A stretch of 64,000 nucleotides of DNA from Corella eumyota. Its lineage: Eukaryota > Chordata > Ascidiacea > Phlebobranchia > Corellidae. The stretch lies in the NCBI GenBank assembly GCA_963082875.1, contig OY720097.1, positions 3,844,001 through 3,908,000 on the forward strand, given 5' to 3'. Position 1 is the stretch's first letter; each line of letters starts with the position of its first letter. Made by a program: the position numbers and the translations under genes. Shown in pieces: positions 60,401 to 64,000 of this stretch. The notes beneath the pieces were generated by a model, which saw nothing but the letters and a program-made list of their open reading frames with translations, ran no database searches and had not been told where the DNA came from.

Positions 60401-61211
60401 GTATTACATTGTGTCTTATAACACAGGTAAAATATTGTTTTTAATTAATTAAAAAAAACTCTAAAACATTGTTTGTTTCTTTTATCGTTTAGTAAATTTA
60501 GTTCAAATAAAAGGTCAACTTTATAACCGCTGTACATAATTATAGCGTAACACGAAATATTGTGCACCACATCTTTTATTTTTGCGTGATTTTTTAATAA
60601 CATTTTTATTTTTACTTTAATTTATTAAATAACGTAAAATGTAACCACGTAAATAAATATATTAGAGTACCGTCAGTATTTAGTACCATTTTTTAAACGT
60701 GAATTTTAACTTAAAAAGCATATTATAATATTGCACACCATAACCTATAATTTACACCCCAAATTTTTAAAATATTAAAATTTTAATTTGCTCTAATGAG
60801 CTTTTATACAAATTCATAAAAAAACAGTTTTTAAGCAAAAGTTACCATATAACAAGTTTTACAAACTTTTTAGAAATCACAATTGACCAATGCCCAGCAC
60901 CGAGCGAATGCAACGAAGCATCTCGATCTAGTTTGTTCGGTTGTAATTTGTCCAACTCGACAGAGGGAATTTTCAACACACAACATCGACTTGAAATATG
61001 TGAGACTACGACAACTACTTCACAATTAGAAACTACAACTTTATCTCCTACAACCACAACCTTAACAACAACAACAACAACAGTAATTTCTACAACAACT
61101 ACAGAAACTTCTATCGCTATTATAGCAAGTTTCTCTACAGCGACTATAAACTTACGAACATTAGTATTACCCTTTTTAATGTGCTTGTTAAATTTTCATG
61201 TATTGCTCTAG
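57465..61211 (+). pseudogene. MCO-B': recent copy of MCO-B with a deletion in exon 2
   Basis: Almost identical to MCO-B over its whole length, including introns. A deletion of about 323 bp (junction about 57683-57692) removes most of exon 2 and part of intron 2. The ends of the missing segment in MCO-B both carry cgacgcat, so it probably arose between short direct repeats. What remains of exon 2 runs into a stop within a few codons. Joining exon 1 straight to exon 3 also puts a stop at once. All later exons through the GPI-type tail are open, with a Thr stalk three codons shorter (61030-61090). A product starting downstream is possible but would lack domain 1 and the signal peptide. Confidence 0.8.
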
Positions 61212-63235
61212 ACTTGTAAAATTAAGCTTAAAATTTAAGGAATTAACATTTGAAACAAACATAAAAAATTATGGGTACAAGGGTACGTCATAGAGAAACA
61301 TATGGCGTCACAATAAATGGGTGAAAATTAATGGTAAGATCGAAAATAAACCCTACAAAAAACCTTTAAATAACACTATGATTTAATATAATGCATAGTA
61401 TATAAAGCTGCCTTTATTCAAATAAATGTTTACTTTACAGTTCCGCAAGTTACTTATAATCTTCACTAATAATTTCCATTGTTATATTTTAAAGCACCAT
61501 ATTTTTGGAGAACGGTAAAGTAAACATATTTCAATCCTTTCTTTCCTATATTTATTTGTTTAAATAACACAAACAACTTACTTATTTTTTTACTTTGCGT
61601 CAAGTAGTGCAATTTTTATCGTTTATTTATATTTTCGTATTAATATGGTGTTGTGTTTAAATGAACGCAGTTTTTAATATAATTTACTTAGATTGCTTTT
61701 TATAGAAGTTCTTTATCACTTGCATAACCAAACCCAACTAACATTAATAAAAACTTTAAAAAAAATATATATATCTGGTATCTCGAAAGTGTATATAGTC
61801 GGTATTCCTATGGGCATAACATCTCTTTTTAGGCAGTTAACTAATTTTTTTTTAATTTTTGACATATTAATGATGTGCTAATTAAAATGATCTTTAAAGG
61901 TATATATATTATGTGAATTTTAAAAACTTGCTTAGACTTCAAGTAAAGTAATTAATAAACATTTGACCCCTACCAATACTTTAAATATATGAACTGTGCT
62001 AATGTTTAACAACTTAAAATACATACTTAAATAACTCACTTTAACGACTAACTTATATATACACACAACTAGACTAATACAGGTTTTTATTTGGTACAAC
62101 ATTTTATACTATTGGAAAAAAAACAGCTTACTTATTAAATAAAAATGTCTAAGGTTATCTTAAATGGTTTGTTACATAATTAGCTGCCTAATGCACACGA
62201 TATACTTATAATATTACATTGTTATACAAAGCAGACGCTTTTTACTAAATATACAAGATTCAGGTTCAAAAATAGAAAACAAATTATACAAAACTATTAA
62301 TTGCACAAACTTTAAATATAATAGATATCTAACGTTACATTCTAAAAAAGAAAAAACAAACCTAACAAAAATATCATCTAGTAAAAACTGCAATAAATGA
62401 AGCTCTATAACCAACTAGCTCTATTTAGTCTTCAAAAAACGAATTCTATAAATAACTTGCTATTTCACAGACAAACCAAGCTATAACTAACCACCTCTAC
62501 TTTAGTCTATAACAAACTAACCAAGCTCTACACACTACAAACGCAAAAACATCTACCTAAAAACTTGGCGAGCGACCTTAAGGCTACGGCGGACTAAAGC
62601 GCTAAAACTGTGACAAAATTTAGGAGAAAACAGTTGCTGCCATAGCGTAGGTGATCCGATATCCAAAATTAAGCGAACACTCGATCTAAGCTATCGGCCT
62701 AAAGGCACTACAAGCTGATCAGACGCGCTTATAAAACCAATGAATATCCACGTACGGAGAAGCGGTTGGCCTCCCAATGTTGCTGGGAGGCCTCCCATTT
62801 AAACTTACTCCAACTGTAAGTTAAACATCTAAATCTTAAGCCTAGGTTAAGCCTAAAATAAAACTATTTGTGGTCCTTCGTAAAAGCCTAAGTTAGGGCT
62901 TTGGTAACGGGTTCTCTTAAAAGCGAAAAGTTAGAGTGTGGCGGATTGAAATAAACAAATCGCAAATTGTTACAAATATACTTGAGTACCCGGATGTAAC
63001 TATTATTTTGATTTGAAATTATTCAAGCGCATTAGTAATTGATATTTATGTTTTGAAAATAAAAAAGATAAAGAAATAAAATATGGATTACGACTTTTAT
63101 TTTTTAAGAAAATCACAAAATTCTAATATAATAAAACAATTCTATAACTGTAAATCACACATAAATTACACACACATATTTAATTTCTGTTTCCGTTTAA
63201 CAAACTATTAAAAAAACTTGAAAAGCCTAAGTAAT
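61212..63235. other. 3' intergenic region (copy of 34245-36268)
   Basis: Nearly base-for-base copy, including the GC-richer patch and the 9-bp hairpin at 62768-62792. Confidence 0.65.
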
Positions 63236-64000
63236 TTATACATATGTGTTTAACAACACTTCAGTAAACCCTTTGGAGGTTGTACAAACTAAATCACATA
63301 AACCATCCCCGTTAATGTCATGGGCTTCTAATTTGCCTGCACCAACTTGGCAGAATTCTGAATATTTTCCTGACCAATCGACTTCTTTGGAGAATTCAGA
63401 GTTGAATGAAAAACTAACACGAATTTGCCTAAAAGAAAAATAACTTTGTTACTAAGTGTTGCCAATAAGTAATTAGATTTATTAAAAACTAAAGAACATT
63501 ACAGCACAAGTTTATATATAGCTGTTATAGTTACCAAAAAAATGCAGTTAAGCTAGATCTTTTTGTTTATAATTAGTTCTTTAGTTTAATTTCATATCTC
63601 AGTTTGTCCACAAATTTAAAATTTACCCATCTGCATGCGCTTGGCACAGTAAATCGTCATTTCCGTCCCCGTTAAAGTCGCCGCTTAATATGGTTGTCTG
63701 CTCACCAAAGTCTTTACACAACGAAGTGTATCCAGACCACGTGATTTCCGGGAAAGTCCCTGACTCATCGGCCAATGCCAGTCGTCTTTAACATACAATA
63801 TTTTTACTTAGTGTTAAAAGTAAACCAATACAAAATACTTTAATTAAAGCCTTTTATGGATATGTTATTTTGTAATAATTTTACTTACATCCAGTCACTA
63901 CTGTAGAAACAGACAACGTCAGTTTTTCCATCACCGTTAAAATCTCCGAATAAATATTTTCCATAAGAACACGACCATGAAGTTGTAGTCCACTTATTGT
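63236..64000 (-). CDS. Second copy of Ast1, C-terminal VCBS exons (cut by window end)
   Basis: Copy of the last three exons of Ast1 at an offset of 26,967 bp: about 63428-63236, 63785-63627, and 63889 to beyond the window end. They encode calcium-loop VCBS/FG-GAP repeats ([30 protein letters not shown]) and end ...EVLLNTYV. The reading frames are intact in the visible part. The protease domain lies outside the window, so whether the whole gene is intact cannot be judged. Confidence 0.85.

Noticed and set aside
1-64000. CRISPR arrays, rRNA genes, or retroviral/LTR elements
   Set aside because: No spaced identical repeats, no rRNA-like sequence and no reverse transcriptase or long terminal repeats were seen.

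Overview
The window looks like AT-rich chordate nuclear DNA with compact multi-exon genes and short introns. A sea squirt (tunicate, Ciona-like) is the best guess, because the gene content is animal (TNF-family ligands, an ABCG1/4 half-transporter, astacins with thrombospondin repeats) and small tRNA-derived SINEs and MITEs sit in the introns. The species is an inference; nothing in the sequence fixes it. Exon models were built by hand from splice sites, reading phase and homology between copies, so individual boundaries may be off by a base.

Layout: 1-1269 is the 3' part of an astacin metalloprotease gene (+). 3452-10694 holds three type II membrane TNF-superfamily ligand genes, the first two head to head. 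11164-18069 (-) is a 15-exon ABCG1/ABCG4-like transporter. From 20175 to the end the window is dominated by an unusual family of multicopper-oxidase-like (MCO-like) cell-surface proteins and by astacin proteases. MCO-A (20175-25941) has a Thr-rich mucin stalk and a transmembrane tail. MCO-B (30162-34244) has a short stalk and a GPI-type tail. Ast1 (36269-40380, -) is astacin plus two TSP1 plus VCBS/FG-GAP repeats. Ast2 (41373-44298, +) is astacin plus VCBS. Ast3 (44811-48088, +) is a decayed relative that retains a TSP1. A small secreted-peptide gene lies at 49352-49744.

At about 49,750 the sequence jumps back to the middle of MCO-A and repeats: MCO-A' (49752-53075, 5'-truncated), MCO-B' (57465-61211, exon 2 broken) and the start of a second Ast1 (63236 to beyond the window end). 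This is a tandem duplication with a unit of about 26.8 kb (22,950-49,745), or a haplotype pair falsely joined in the assembly. The divergence between the copies is uneven, and MCO-A' carries a tract that looks copied from the B-type gene.

The most interesting system is the MCO-like family. Three cupredoxin-type domains are recognisable by scaffold motifs, yet every HxH/HCH copper-ligand motif is missing. Paralogs differ in membrane anchoring (transmembrane versus GPI). They appear to be catalytically dead surface proteins on multicopper oxidase scaffolds, in a locus undergoing duplication and gene conversion and interleaved with secreted astacins. A recognition or adhesion role is speculation.
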